Counted from the first letter of the stretch, positions 55,675-63,665 are shown. The stretch is 64,000 nt of DNA from Desulfovibrio subterraneus (GCF_013340285.1 NZ_BLVO01000004.1:434001-498000); one strand, 5' to 3'. Numbers and translations: made by a program. The notes: generated by a model not told the origin, from the letters alone.

Positions 55675-56868
55675 CTATTGCACCAGAAGTTTCAGGAACC
55701 TCTTCTTGCCGAGCTTGATGATGTATTCACCCTTGGCAAGCGGGGCTTCCGCGTCTTCGTTCTTTTCGCCGTCCACGCTGAATGCGCCCTGCTTGATCAG
55801 GCGACGCGCTTCACCGCGGGACTTGCTGAGTCCGGCATCGGCAAGGAAGGCAGCCGGAGCGGATGCTTCGCCCTGCTCGCAGGAGAAGGTTTCGATGTCA
55901 TCCGGAATACCGCCCTTGGCAAACACGGCGTTGAAGCCCTGACGCGCTTCTTCGCCTTTGTCGTCGCCGTGGTACTGGCCCACGATATCCATGGCCAGTT
56001 CTTCCTTGGCGGCCTTGGGATGCAGAGCACCGCTTTCCACGCCCTTCTTCAGCTCGGCGATTTCCTCAAGAGACTTGCGGGAAACCAGCTCGTAGTAACG
56101 CCACATCAGCTCGTCGGAAATGGACATGACCTTGCCGAACATGTCGGCAGGTTCGTCGTTCACGCCGATGTAGTTGCCGTAGGACTTGGACATCTTCTTC
56201 ACGCCGTCCAGACCTTCCAGAATGGGCATGGTCATGATGCACTGCGATTCCTGCCCTTCCTGCGACTGCAGGTGGCGGCCCATGAGCAGGTTGAACTTCT
56301 GGTCGGTGCCGCCGAGTTCGATGTCGGCCTTCAGCGCAACGGAGTCGTAGCCCTGAATCAGGGGATACAGGAATTCGTGAACGGAAATGGGGGTGTTGCT
56401 CTTGTAGCGCTTTTCAAAATCATCGCGCTCGAGCATGCGTGCCACGGTATAGCGGGAAGCCAGACGGATGAAATCGGCTGCATCGAACTTGTCCATCCAC
56501 TCGGAGTTGAAGCGTACCTCGGTCTTTTCGGGATCGAGAATCTTGAACACCTGCTCCTTGTAGGTTTCCGCGTTACGCAGAACGTCTTCGCGGGTCAGGG
56601 GCGGACGCGTTTCAGAGCGACCAGAAGGGTCGCCGATCATGCCGGTGAAGTCGCCGATCAGAAAGATGACGGTATGACCAAGCTCCTGAAAATGGCGGAG
56701 CTTGTGTATGGCGACGCAGTGCCCGAGGTGCAGGTCGGGCGCGGTGGGGTCAAAGCCCATCTTCACACGCAGCGGCTTACCGCGCTGCAGCTTCTTGCGA
56801 AGTTCCTCAACGTTGATCAGTTCAGCGCAGCCGCGCTGGATGATCTCTAGCTGCTTATCAATATCCAT
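55675..56868 (-). CDS. tyrS: Tyrosyl-tRNA synthetase
   Basis: This 397-residue class I synthetase charges tRNA-Tyr. It has the HIGH variant HLGHC (about residue 50), the KMSKS loop (about 230) and a C-terminal S4 RNA-binding domain ([15 protein letters not shown]). The length fits the TyrZ-like bacterial type. GAGAG precedes the ATG. No tRNA-Tyr or T-box was seen nearby. Confidence 0.95.
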   Translation of the reverse strand: MDIDKQLEIIQRGCAELINVEELRKKLQRGKPLRVKMGFDPTAPDLHLGHCVAIHKLRHFQELGHTVIFLIGDFTGMIGDPSGRSETRPPLTREDVLRNAETYKEQVFKILDPEKTEVRFNSEWMDKFDAADFIRLASRYTVARMLERDDFEKRYKSNTPISVHEFLYPLIQGYDSVALKADIELGGTDQKFNLLMGRHLQSQEGQESQCIMTMPILEGLDGVKKMSKSYGNYIGVNDEPADMFGKVMSISDELMWRYYELVSRKSLEEIAELKKGVESGALHPKAAKEELAMDIVGQYHGDDKGEEARQGFNAVFAKGGIPDDIETFSCEQGEASAPAAFLADAGLSKSRGEARRLIKQGAFSVDGEKNEDAEAPLAKGEYIIKLGKKRFLKLLVQ

Positions 56869-56947
56869 GACACTCTCTTTCGATATATGAAATGTGTAAG
56901 AGGGTCTTGCAGAGAATGGGGGTTATGTCAATGCCGCAAGGCCCGCG

Positions 56948-57721
56948 CTATTCGCGCACAAGCTCGATGTGCACGGCCTTGCCCGTTGCGGGGTCGACCT
57001 CCACGAGCACACCGTTCACGGTGACATCGCCCTTTGCAAGAATGAACCTCTGGGGCAGCTTGGTCAGGAAACGGGTGACGATCACGTCCTTGTCCATGCC
57101 AAGGCACGAGGCTTCCACCCCGCACATGCCCGCGTCGGTAAGATAGCCGGTTCCTTCCGGCAGAATCATGGGGTCGGCGGTCTGCACATGGGTGTGCGTG
57201 CCGACCAGGGCGCTTATGCGTCCGTCCAGATACCAGCCCAGCGCTTTTTTCTCGCTGGTGGCCTCTGCATGAAAATCGATGAACCGGATGCATACATCGT
57301 CCGGCAGCGTCTTGAGCAGTGCGTCCGCCACATGGAAGGGGCAATCCACATCGTCCATGAACGTGCGGCCCTGCAGATTGAGCACAGCCACACGGTGTCC
57401 GGACGCAAGCTCCACAACCGTCATGCCCCTGCCCGGCGCGCCTGCGGGATAATTGGCGGGGCGCACCACGCGCTGCTCCCTTTCCAGTCCCGAATACATT
57501 TCGCGGTGCTTCCAGATATGGTTGCCGGTGGTAACAACGTCCACCCCCATGCCCAGAAGCTCGCGCAGCACGTCCGTGGTCAGGCCCACGCCGCCGGAAG
57601 CGTTCTCGCCGTTGGCAATGACCATATCCGCGCCAAGCCGCTCACGCAGCTCAGGCAGTTTGCGTTTCAGCACCACCCTGCCGGGCTTGCCCATCACGTC
57701 ACCGAAAAAAAGAATCCGCAT
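56948..57721 (-). CDS. YmdB-type metallophosphodiesterase (TIGR00282)
   Basis: The 257-residue protein has the dimetal phosphoesterase motifs FFGDVMGKPGR, VIANGENASGG, TTGNHIWKHRE and GTHTHVQTAD. YmdB enzymes hydrolyse 2',3'-cyclic nucleotides and affect biofilm and sporulation decisions in Bacillus. GGAG lies before the ATG. It follows moeA by 34 bp and is probably co-transcribed with it. Confidence 0.93.
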   Translation of the reverse strand: MRILFFGDVMGKPGRVVLKRKLPELRERLGADMVIANGENASGGVGLTTDVLRELLGMGVDVVTTGNHIWKHREMYSGLEREQRVVRPANYPAGAPGRGMTVVELASGHRVAVLNLQGRTFMDDVDCPFHVADALLKTLPDDVCIRFIDFHAEATSEKKALGWYLDGRISALVGTHTHVQTADPMILPEGTGYLTDAGMCGVEASCLGMDKDVIVTRFLTKLPQRFILAKGDVTVNGVLVEVDPATGKAVHIELVRE

Positions 57722-57755
57722 GCGTTCTCCAGAATTCCTGTCTCAAACCCGCTTC

Positions 57756-58994
57756 TCAGAAAAGAAGCACATCAACCTCCGCCCCTTCATACACGCCTTC
57801 GCTGTCGGAGGGAATGCGTATGACCCCCTGCGACAAAATCAGCGTCTTGAGCAGGCCGGATTTGCCTGTCACGGGGGTGGCGCGCACGCTGCCGTCCACG
57901 GCATCAAGCCGCACGCGCACATAATCTTCGCGCCCCGGCTTGGAAGCCACGTTGCGCGTCAGCACAGCACGGCGGGCGGGCCACAGGGACTGATCGAACG
58001 GATTACGCCAACCGGCAAGGTGCCGCAGAAACGGCATGCCCAGCACGAACATGACCACCTGCGCAGAGGCCACCTGACCGGGCAGCCCCCACACGGCCTT
58101 ATTGCCGCAGCGAGCCAGAATGAGCGGTTTGCCTGGGCTGATGGCCACCCCGTGGTTCACGAGTTCCATGCCTTCTATGCGTTCAATGGCAGCCACGGTG
58201 AGATCGCGTGTGCCCACGGAACTGCCGCCGGAAAGAAAGACGGCGTCGTTGGCGTCCAGCGCCGTGCGCAACGCGGATTCAAGGCTGGCAAGATCATCCT
58301 TCACAAGGCCGTACTGCGTGGGCAGACCACCTGCTCGCGCCACGCTGCGTGCAAGGGTTGAGCTGTTCACATCGCGCACCTGCCCCACCTGCGGGGTCTG
58401 CGCCACCGGCACAAGCTCGTCTCCGGTGGAAAGAATGCCCACACGGGGCCGGGCATGCACGGCAACATCCGCAATACCAAGGGCCGCCAGCAGGCCAATT
58501 TCCTGCGGGCGCAGCAGGGTTCCGGCTGCAAGGGCCACCTTGCCCGCTCCGGCATCTTCCCCCTTGAGCATCACGTTGTCGGCGGGGGCAAGGGACTTGC
58601 GCATTTCCACAGTGCCTGCGCCCAGCTCCTCTGTGTGCTCGATCATCATCACGGCATCGGCCCCTTCCGGCAGAATGCCCCCGGTCACGATGGAAGCACA
58701 CTCTCCGGGCCGCAGCGAAAATTCCGCAGGCTTCTCTATGGGCACCGCGCCCACACTTTCCAGATAGGCGGGGTTCATTTCGGAAGCGCCGAAAACATCC
58801 TGCGCACGCAGCGCGTAGCCGTCCATGCAGGAACGCGGCGCGGCAGGCAGGTCTTCACCGGAAACCACATCCTGCGCCAGCACGCGGCCATCCGCCGCCA
58901 TGCCGGACACCGTTTCTTCCGTCAGGGGAGAGAAGGTCCGCAGCACATCGACAAACGCGGTCACGCTCAGCACATTGAAAAAACCGTTCTTCAT
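57756..58994 (-). CDS. moeA: Molybdopterin molybdotransferase MoeA
   Basis: This 412-residue enzyme inserts molybdate (or tungstate) into adenylated molybdopterin. It shows APRSCMDGYALRAQD, the GAVPIEKPAEF region, VGILSTGDELVPV, FLSGGSSVGTRD in the MoCF domain and the C-terminal beta-barrel. Molybdo- and tungsto-enzymes such as formate dehydrogenases are common in sulfate reducers. The ATG at 58994 is preferred; a GTG at 59003 is also in frame. Confidence 0.95.
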   Translation of the reverse strand: MKNGFFNVLSVTAFVDVLRTFSPLTEETVSGMAADGRVLAQDVVSGEDLPAAPRSCMDGYALRAQDVFGASEMNPAYLESVGAVPIEKPAEFSLRPGECASIVTGGILPEGADAVMMIEHTEELGAGTVEMRKSLAPADNVMLKGEDAGAGKVALAAGTLLRPQEIGLLAALGIADVAVHARPRVGILSTGDELVPVAQTPQVGQVRDVNSSTLARSVARAGGLPTQYGLVKDDLASLESALRTALDANDAVFLSGGSSVGTRDLTVAAIERIEGMELVNHGVAISPGKPLILARCGNKAVWGLPGQVASAQVVMFVLGMPFLRHLAGWRNPFDQSLWPARRAVLTRNVASKPGREDYVRVRLDAVDGSVRATPVTGKSGLLKTLILSQGVIRIPSDSEGVYEGAEVDVLLF

Positions 58995-59077
58995 GCAAAC
59001 CACTCTTCGGGCTTCCCTGCCGCCGCGATGACCAACATACGCTGGCCGTGAACCGGACAGAAGGATTCGTGCGCTAT

Positions 59078-59101
59078 AAAAAAAGCCGGACCGTTCCGGC
59101 G
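59078..59101 (-). terminator. Orphan minus-strand terminator before moeA
   Basis: GCCGGA-ACGG-TCCGGC followed by seven U residues on the minus strand. No minus-strand gene lies upstream of it within the 150 bases to the divergent gene. Confidence 0.7.
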
Positions 59102-59209
59102 GAAACGTTGCAAATCACTTTTTCCATACTTGCGACATCACACGCAATTAATCAAGCCGTCTGTTCTGCCTTGCGGTTTCGCACTCCTGCTGTTTTTTTG
59201 CACACAGCG

Positions 59210-59240
59210 TTGACCTGTCTATAACTTCACACTGTAGGGA
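59210..59240 (+). promoter_or_regulatory. MerR-type promoter with 19-bp spacer
   Basis: TTGACC (59210-59215) and TAGGGA (59235-59240) are separated by exactly 19 bp, the long spacing of MerR-activated promoters. The spacer holds the dyad CTATA-N9-TGTAG. The MerR gene of this operon is the likely regulator. Confidence 0.6.
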
Positions 59241-59257
59241 GTAAGCAGGAGGTGCGT

Positions 59258-59767
59258 ATGACCACCAATGAACGAAAGGATCTTGCGGCAACCATGCATG
59301 TGGATGCAGCGCCGGAAACCGTGTTTCCCCTGCTCTGCCCCGTGCGTGAATACGACTGGATTGAACAATGGCAGTGCACAATGGTATATACCCGTTCGGG
59401 CTATGCAGAACCGGGCTGCGTCTTTCAGACCGCTTTCAAGAATGACGCAGGCGGTGACGAGATTACGGACACGTGGGTCGTCTGCCGGCATGAGCCGGAC
59501 AGGGAAGTGGCCTTTGTCCGCAACAACGGGCACAGGACCATTCTCTACACCATAACGCTTGAACCAGATATCCGTGGCACGCGGATGACATGGAAGCAGC
59601 AGCTCACCGGCCTTACGCCGGAGGGCAACGACATGGTCAGGGCTGCAACGCAGGCGGAGTTTACCACCCTCGTTGCCTCGCTGGAAATAATGCTCGATCA
59701 TTATTGCATCACGGGGCGGCGGCTTTCCGCTGACGACGTGCGTGAGCGCCTCGCCGGAGCCAGTTAA
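59258..59767 (+). CDS. SRPBCC (START-like) ligand-binding protein
   Basis: The 169-residue protein has the SRPBCC/polyketide-cyclase-like fold: an N-terminal strand with Pro-Glu-Thr-Val-Phe (VDAAPETVFPLLCPVREYDW), central strands and a C-terminal helix (AEFTTLVASLEIMLDHYC). Such proteins bind hydrophobic ligands or act as small enzymes. AGGAGGT precedes the ATG at 59258. It is followed by the MerR gene, so it may handle the compound the regulator senses. Confidence 0.85.
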   Translation: MTTNERKDLAATMHVDAAPETVFPLLCPVREYDWIEQWQCTMVYTRSGYAEPGCVFQTAFKNDAGGDEITDTWVVCRHEPDREVAFVRNNGHRTILYTITLEPDIRGTRMTWKQQLTGLTPEGNDMVRAATQAEFTTLVASLEIMLDHYCITGRRLSADDVRERLAGAS

Positions 59768-59833
59768 ACGCCTGTTCAGCGCTTGCCAGTAACTGCCTGC
59801 AGCAAGATGATTCTGCGTAACGGAGGATTCCGC

Positions 59834-60391
59834 ATGTATACGGTCGGCAGACTTGCCAGACGGTTCGGCCTTTCGCGCAGCACCCTGCTCTATTACGACA
59901 AGATCGGGTTGCTGCGTCCCTCATCCCACACGCACGGGGAATACCGCCACTATTCAGAGGGGGATGCCGAACGCCTGCAACGCATATGCATGTTCCGCGA
60001 TGCGGGTCTCAGCTTAGCGGCCATCGCCCGCGCACTGGATGCGGAACCCGCAGACCGGAGTAATGACACAGGCGAAACCACTCCGCTGAACGCCATTCTC
60101 GAAGAAAGGTTAGAGGAACTGCACCGCGAAATGGTGGCCCTGCGCAACCAGCGCACCATCATCACCGGCCTGCTCGGGCTTGATTCCCTGCCCGAAGCAA
60201 CACCCATCACACGCGAGCTGTGGACCTCGCTGCTTTCCGATGCCGGATTCAGCGAAGATGACATGCGCCGCTGGCATGCGGATTTTGAACGCACCGCACC
60301 GGAGCAGCATGCGCGGTTCCTGAAGGTGCTGGGCATTCCCCAGTCCGAAATCGGCCTTATCCGCGCATGGGCCGCAGCCCCGCAACGATAA
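59834..60391 (+). CDS. MerR family transcriptional regulator
   Basis: The 185-residue protein has the MerR DNA-binding domain (YTVGRLARRFGLSRSTLLYYDKIGLL in parts; EYRHYSEGDAERL), a coiled coil (about 85-115) and a C-terminal helical domain. It lacks the Cys pattern of metal sensors, so a drug-like or organic effector is more likely. CGGAGG precedes the ATG at 59834. It probably controls its own operon through the 19-bp-spacer promoter. Confidence 0.92.
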   Translation: MYTVGRLARRFGLSRSTLLYYDKIGLLRPSSHTHGEYRHYSEGDAERLQRICMFRDAGLSLAAIARALDAEPADRSNDTGETTPLNAILEERLEELHREMVALRNQRTIITGLLGLDSLPEATPITRELWTSLLSDAGFSEDDMRRWHADFERTAPEQHARFLKVLGIPQSEIGLIRAWAAAPQR

Positions 60392-60456
60392 AACGGCTGT
60401 TCCGTACAGACAGCACCGTACCGCATTAAACCACAAACAATGTAGAGCCCAATCCA

Positions 60457-60498
60457 CGGGGAGCAGGAGAAGACCTCCCCTGCTCCCCGTTCTTTTTC
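60457..60498 (+). terminator. Terminator of the SRPBCC-MerR operon
   Basis: An 11-bp stem CGGGGAGCAGG / CCTGCTCCCCG with an 11-nt loop is followed by TTCTTTTT. Confidence 0.9.
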
Positions 60499-60597
60499 CA
60501 CCCTGCAACTCGCGCTTAAGCTCCATTTTCCGCACCGTGCGTCCCTGCCTCAAGCGATACGGAATACTCGCGCCACCTTCCCGACCGCCCGTCATGA

Positions 60598-60627
60598 TTG
60601 ACAGCCCCCCGCGCATCCCCGTAGGTT
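60598..60627 (+). promoter_or_regulatory. Possible sigma70 promoter of the second sigma54 activator
   Basis: A perfect TTGACA (60598-60603) is followed after 18 bp by TAGGTT (three of six matches). The AAAGGA ribosome site and ATG follow within 35 bases. Confidence 0.45.
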
Positions 60628-60658
60628 AATGGGATGAACTTCCTCAAAGGACACTCTC

Positions 60659-62020
60659 ATGCGCGGTGACGTTCTCGTCGTCGACAAGGATAACGACTCA
60701 CTTTCCGGATTACCCGCCGTGCTGCGGGAGGCAGGCCTGCAGGTCACGCACGTGAAGAACCACGACGAGACCCGCGCCACCCTCGCGCAGATGGATTTTT
60801 CCGTTGTGGTCGCCGCCCTTGAGGAACATCACGCCCACAAGCAGACCCTGCTCAAGGTGATCAAGGGCAACACGCCGGAAACGGAAGTGGTGCTCGTCTC
60901 GCGCACGGCCACGGTTGATGCAGCGGTGCGTGCCATGCAAATGGGTGCCTACAACTATCTGCCGCTGCCTGAAAATCCTTCCGATCTCGTCATTGTCATC
61001 CAGAAGGCATTTGAAAAAAGCCAGTTGCAGCAGGAGCTGATGGAGCTGCGGCACATGATCCGCGGCCAGCAGGCCATGCCCATGCTCATTGGCAAAAGCG
61101 CCAAGATGCAGGCTCTCAAGCGGGAAATTGCCCGCGTTGCGCCGCTGGACTGTACCGTGCTCATTCAGGGCGAAACCGGAACCGGCAAAGAGATGGTGGC
61201 CAAGATGGTGCACCGCCTGAGCCTGCGTTCCGACAAACGCTTTCTGGCGGTGAACACCGGAGCCTTTAACGCGGAACTGCTTGCCAACGAACTGTTCGGC
61301 CATGAACAGGGAGCCTACACCGGTGCACAGCGCACCAAGGCAGGCGTGTTCGAGGCAACGCATCAGGGCACGCTGCTACTGGACGAAATAGGCGAAATGC
61401 CGCTTGGCATGCAGGTGCAGCTCTTGCGCGTGCTGCAGGAACGCACGGTGGTCCGCGTGGGCGGCACTGAAGAAATTCCCGTGGATGTGCGCCTCATGGC
61501 CGCCACCCACCGCGACATTGAAAAAGAGGTGGAACGCGGCCGCTTCCGTCAGGACCTTTTCTACCGGCTGAACGTCTTCACGCTCAAACTGCCCGCCCTG
61601 CGCGAACGCGTGGACGATATTCCCCTGTTCTGCCACTATTTCATCGAAAAATTTGCCAACTCCTTCAAGAAGGATGTGACCGGCATGGACGATGAAGTGC
61701 TCGGCATTCTCATGGCCCACCCCTTCCCCGGCAACGTGCGCGAGCTGGAAAACCTCATCGAGCGCGCCGTGGTGCTCTGCGACGGCTCCACCATCGAGGC
61801 ACGCCACCTGCCGCAGGAATTTCACAAGGCCGCCGCCATGACACACCATGACGTGCAGACCGACGAGGGCCTTCTGCCCCTCACCGAGGTTGAACGCCGC
61901 CACATCCTCAAAGTGCTTGAGCACGTGCAGCACAGCAAGGGACAGGCCGCCAAGATACTCGGCATCGACCGCGCCACGCTCTGGCGCAAGCTGCAACGCT
62001 ACGGTATAGAGGCGGACTAA
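60659..62020 (+). CDS. Sigma54-dependent activator with degenerate receiver
   Basis: The 453-residue activator has a receiver-like domain (1-125), AAA+ domain (Walker A GETGTGKE, about 177; sigma54 loop GAYTGA, about 220; Walker B LLDEIGE) and a Fis-type helix-turn-helix (SKGQAAKILGIDRATLWRKL). In the receiver the phospho-acceptor Asp is replaced (VVVAALEEH where VLTDxxMP is expected) and the Lys by Leu (YLPLPE), so phosphorylation is unlikely. It may be constitutive or controlled by level or by a partner. No kinase is adjacent. Its likely target is the sigma54 promoter 450 bp downstream. Confidence 0.92.
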   Translation: MRGDVLVVDKDNDSLSGLPAVLREAGLQVTHVKNHDETRATLAQMDFSVVVAALEEHHAHKQTLLKVIKGNTPETEVVLVSRTATVDAAVRAMQMGAYNYLPLPENPSDLVIVIQKAFEKSQLQQELMELRHMIRGQQAMPMLIGKSAKMQALKREIARVAPLDCTVLIQGETGTGKEMVAKMVHRLSLRSDKRFLAVNTGAFNAELLANELFGHEQGAYTGAQRTKAGVFEATHQGTLLLDEIGEMPLGMQVQLLRVLQERTVVRVGGTEEIPVDVRLMAATHRDIEKEVERGRFRQDLFYRLNVFTLKLPALRERVDDIPLFCHYFIEKFANSFKKDVTGMDDEVLGILMAHPFPGNVRELENLIERAVVLCDGSTIEARHLPQEFHKAAAMTHHDVQTDEGLLPLTEVERRHILKVLEHVQHSKGQAAKILGIDRATLWRKLQRYGIEAD

Positions 62021-62031
62021 GCCGCCTTTTT
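62010..62031 (+). terminator. Compact terminator overlapping the activator stop codon
   Basis: GGCGG-ACTAAG-CCGCC followed by five T residues; the loop contains the TAA stop. It isolates the activator message from the noncoding unit downstream. Confidence 0.75.
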
Positions 62032-62057
62032 ACCGCTCTGCGGGTATTCTCCGCCCT

Positions 62058-62093
62058 CAGATTCTCCGGCACAATCCCTGGCACATTCCCTGG
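62058..62093 (-). repeat. 12-bp tandem repeat, three units
   Basis: On the minus strand CCAGGGAATGTG, CCAGGGATTGTG and CCGGAGAATCTG lie head to tail. Confidence 0.75.
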
Positions 62094-62105
62094 CCCGCGC
62101 CAATT

Positions 62106-62162
62106 GCTCTCCTTAATACTCTTGTTGCCACTCTCCTTAATGCTCTCGCTATCACTCTCCTT
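62106..62162 (-). repeat. 24-bp tandem repeat, 2.4 units
   Basis: On the minus strand two 24-bp units begin AAGGAGAGT and end AGAG-C/T-ATT (62139-62162 and 62115-62138). A nine-base partial unit follows. Confidence 0.75.
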
Positions 62163-62291
62163 GTCGGCCTTTTTGTTACCCATTTTTAACGTCCGTTTTT
62201 GCTATCCATCCTGAAACATGGTTTCAGCCGCAGCATTCTGCCCATTTTTCACGCATAAAATCAGATAGTTGCTCACAGGCAATCCCGGCAC

Positions 62292-62323
62292 ATTGCAGAA
62301 TGCAACATGTTGCATTCTGCAAT
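62292..62323. promoter_or_regulatory. 32-bp perfect palindrome, double activator-binding site
   Basis: Bases 62292-62323 form a perfect palindrome made of two 13-bp dyads, TTGCAGAATGCAA (62293-62305) and TTGCATTCTGCAA (62310-62322). It lies 146 bp upstream of the -24 element, a usual enhancer distance. Confidence 0.65.
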
Positions 62324-62379
62324 AAAACTAAAAAAACCAATAAAATCAGCTTGTGCAAATGAAATTCGTTATCACGTCG

Positions 62380-62392
62380 TTGCAATGTGCAA
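62380..62392. promoter_or_regulatory. Third TTGCA-N3-TGCAA site
   Basis: TTGCAATGTGCAA repeats the dyad of the 32-bp palindrome, about 77 bp upstream of the -24 element. Confidence 0.6.
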
Positions 62393-62468
62393 CACACCCA
62401 TTTGCCACCAAATTGGTTCAAATTATTTTAGCATTTATTTTCAGTATGTTATCAAACGTTACAACTTT

Positions 62469-62483
62469 TGGCACGAGTCTTGG
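62469..62483 (+). promoter_or_regulatory. Sigma54-like promoter of the candidate small RNA
   Basis: TGGCACGAGTCTTGG matches TGGCACG-N4-TTGC perfectly except the last base (G for C). The predicted start is near 62495. Confidence 0.55.
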
Positions 62484-62494
62484 ATATACCCAAA

Positions 62495-62757
62495 CGCAAC
62501 CAGACAGGACAAAGGTCGCAAGCCTTACGGAATGTCCATTTACCTCCTTGGGGCATTCCGTAGGTCACAGCAAGACGGCAACCTTGTTGTGACCGGTACC
62601 GAAAGGTACCAGAACTCCTCCATACTCCTTCGTCGTGTCTGCCGGGAACACAGCCAGTCTCCATATACGCTTGGCTATGAAAAACCCCACACAGCACCAC
62701 CCCGTTCCCGGTGGCACACGCAAAGAGGCCGTATCTGTTTAAGATACGGCCTTTTTT
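62495..62757 (+). ncRNA. Candidate sigma54-dependent structured small RNA
   Basis: About 263 nt from the predicted start to the U tract. Hairpin 1 (62524-62564) has TACGGAATG / CATTCCGTA and a loop with ACCTCCTT. Hairpin 2 (62563-62594) is a 12-bp stem. Hairpin 3 (62595-62610) is GGTACC closed by a GAAA tetraloop. A linker carries ACTCCTCCATACTCCT. A long-range stem is CCGGGAAC (62642) with GTTCCCGG (62704). The end is a terminator. Loop and linker can pair with AGGAG ribosome sites. I do not recognise an Rfam family. Confidence 0.55.
62726..62757 (+). terminator. Terminator of the candidate small RNA
   Basis: An 11-bp stem AGGCCGTATCT / AGATACGGCCT with loop GTTTA is followed by six T residues. 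The minus strand shows only CTCTTTG, so it mainly serves plus-strand transcripts. Confidence 0.88.
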
Positions 62758-62784
62758 ATTGTCCTGTATTCCGCCGCGACGAGC

Positions 62785-63348
62785 CTAGTGCAGTTCCTGC
62801 AAAAACTGGCTGCATGTGCACAGGCGTGCATAGCGCATCTGCAAGGCAGCCATGAATGCGGCATGCACCTTGGCGGCTTCCACCTCCACCCCGTCAAAGG
62901 CAAGGGCGCGGGCTGCGCAGGCGTCATGCAGCACCGTGCATGTATAGCCAAGATCAAAGGCCGCGCGCACGGTTGCATCAACACACATGAGCGACATCAT
63001 GCCCCCCGCAACCAGATGCTCCACACCAAGCTGCCGCAGCAGCTCTGCCAGCCCCGTCTCGCGAAAGCTGTTCGGGTAATGCTTGGTCAGCACCGGCTCT
63101 CCCTGCACTGGGGCGACAGAGGCGTGAATCTCCGCCCCTCGCGTTCCCGGCAAAAAAAAGGTGCTGCCCGCTGCCACGGCCTCGTGCCGTATGTGCACTA
63201 CGGGCATGGTGCGCTCTCTGAATGCGTGAAGCACCTGTGCGGCTCCGGCCCCCGCAGCGGCTGCACCTTCCAGCTCAAAAGCACCACCGGGAAAATAGTC
63301 ATTCTGGATGTCTATCAGTAACAGGGCTGTATTTTTGAGATGACTCAT
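62785..63348 (-). CDS. Isochorismatase-like cysteine hydrolase
   Basis: The 187-residue protein has the isochorismatase/nicotinamidase fold with the catalytic triad visible: Asp in LLIDIQNDYFPGG, Lys in VLTKHYPNSF and Cys in GGMMSLMCVDATVRAA. It hydrolyses an amide or vinyl-ether bond of an unknown substrate. The start at 63348 has AAGGAG upstream and begins at the fold; a frame to 63477 lacks support. A GlxA-type regulator, often linked to such hydrolases, is divergent from it. Confidence 0.92.
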   Translation of the reverse strand: MSHLKNTALLLIDIQNDYFPGGAFELEGAAAAGAGAAQVLHAFRERTMPVVHIRHEAVAAGSTFFLPGTRGAEIHASVAPVQGEPVLTKHYPNSFRETGLAELLRQLGVEHLVAGGMMSLMCVDATVRAAFDLGYTCTVLHDACAARALAFDGVEVEAAKVHAAFMAALQMRYARLCTCSQFLQELH

Positions 63349-63468
63349 AGGGTTCTCCTTATCCTGAATCTGGTTCTGTTCACGGCGTTTGGTCATATGA
63401 ATGTACCCTATCACGCAGACCGCGCGAGCCTCACATATTTCACGATGGCCCTGCTCTTCCGGCCGGTT

Positions 63469-63544
63469 CGGGCTCACAGATCCGGCTATTCACAGGCCCG
63501 TTGTTCACCGGTCCGTGGCTCACAGGTCGGGCTGTTCACCGGTC
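63469..63544 (+). repeat. Degenerate 14-16 bp tandem array, five units
   Basis: The units follow a (C)GG-N3-5-TCAC-(A/C)-GGTC pattern: 63469-63482, 63483-63498, 63499-63513, 63514-63528 and 63529-63544, for example CGTTGTTCACCGGTC and CGTGGCTCACAGGTC. Confidence 0.7.
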
Positions 63545-63665
63545 AGAGTCATCGCACCTGCCCCGTCTGCTACGGCTCCGGTACGTTCCCATACGCCCGC
63601 CGACTCCGCCAACCGCTTACAGGATACATCCTATGCCTTACGTTGCACCTGCACGAGTGGCCGGA

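Larger units (their letters stand above)
62021..62784 (+). other. 764-base gene-free region with regulatory and RNA features
   Basis: It holds short tandem repeats (62058-62162), then AT-rich DNA with three TTGCA-N3-TGCAA palindromes, a sigma54-like promoter (62469-62483), a highly structured segment (62495-62757) and a terminator. No open frame with a ribosome site was found. Confidence 0.8.

Noticed and set aside
61908-62183. 91-codon minus-strand frame with KES repeats
   Set aside because: No ribosome site, partly antisense to the activator, and explained by 12- and 24-bp tandem repeats.
62495-62757. CsrA-sequestering RNA read from the minus strand (many GGA motifs)
   Set aside because: The terminator and the sigma54-like promoter both point to the plus strand; GGA motifs on the minus strand are the mirror of the CCTCC motifs.
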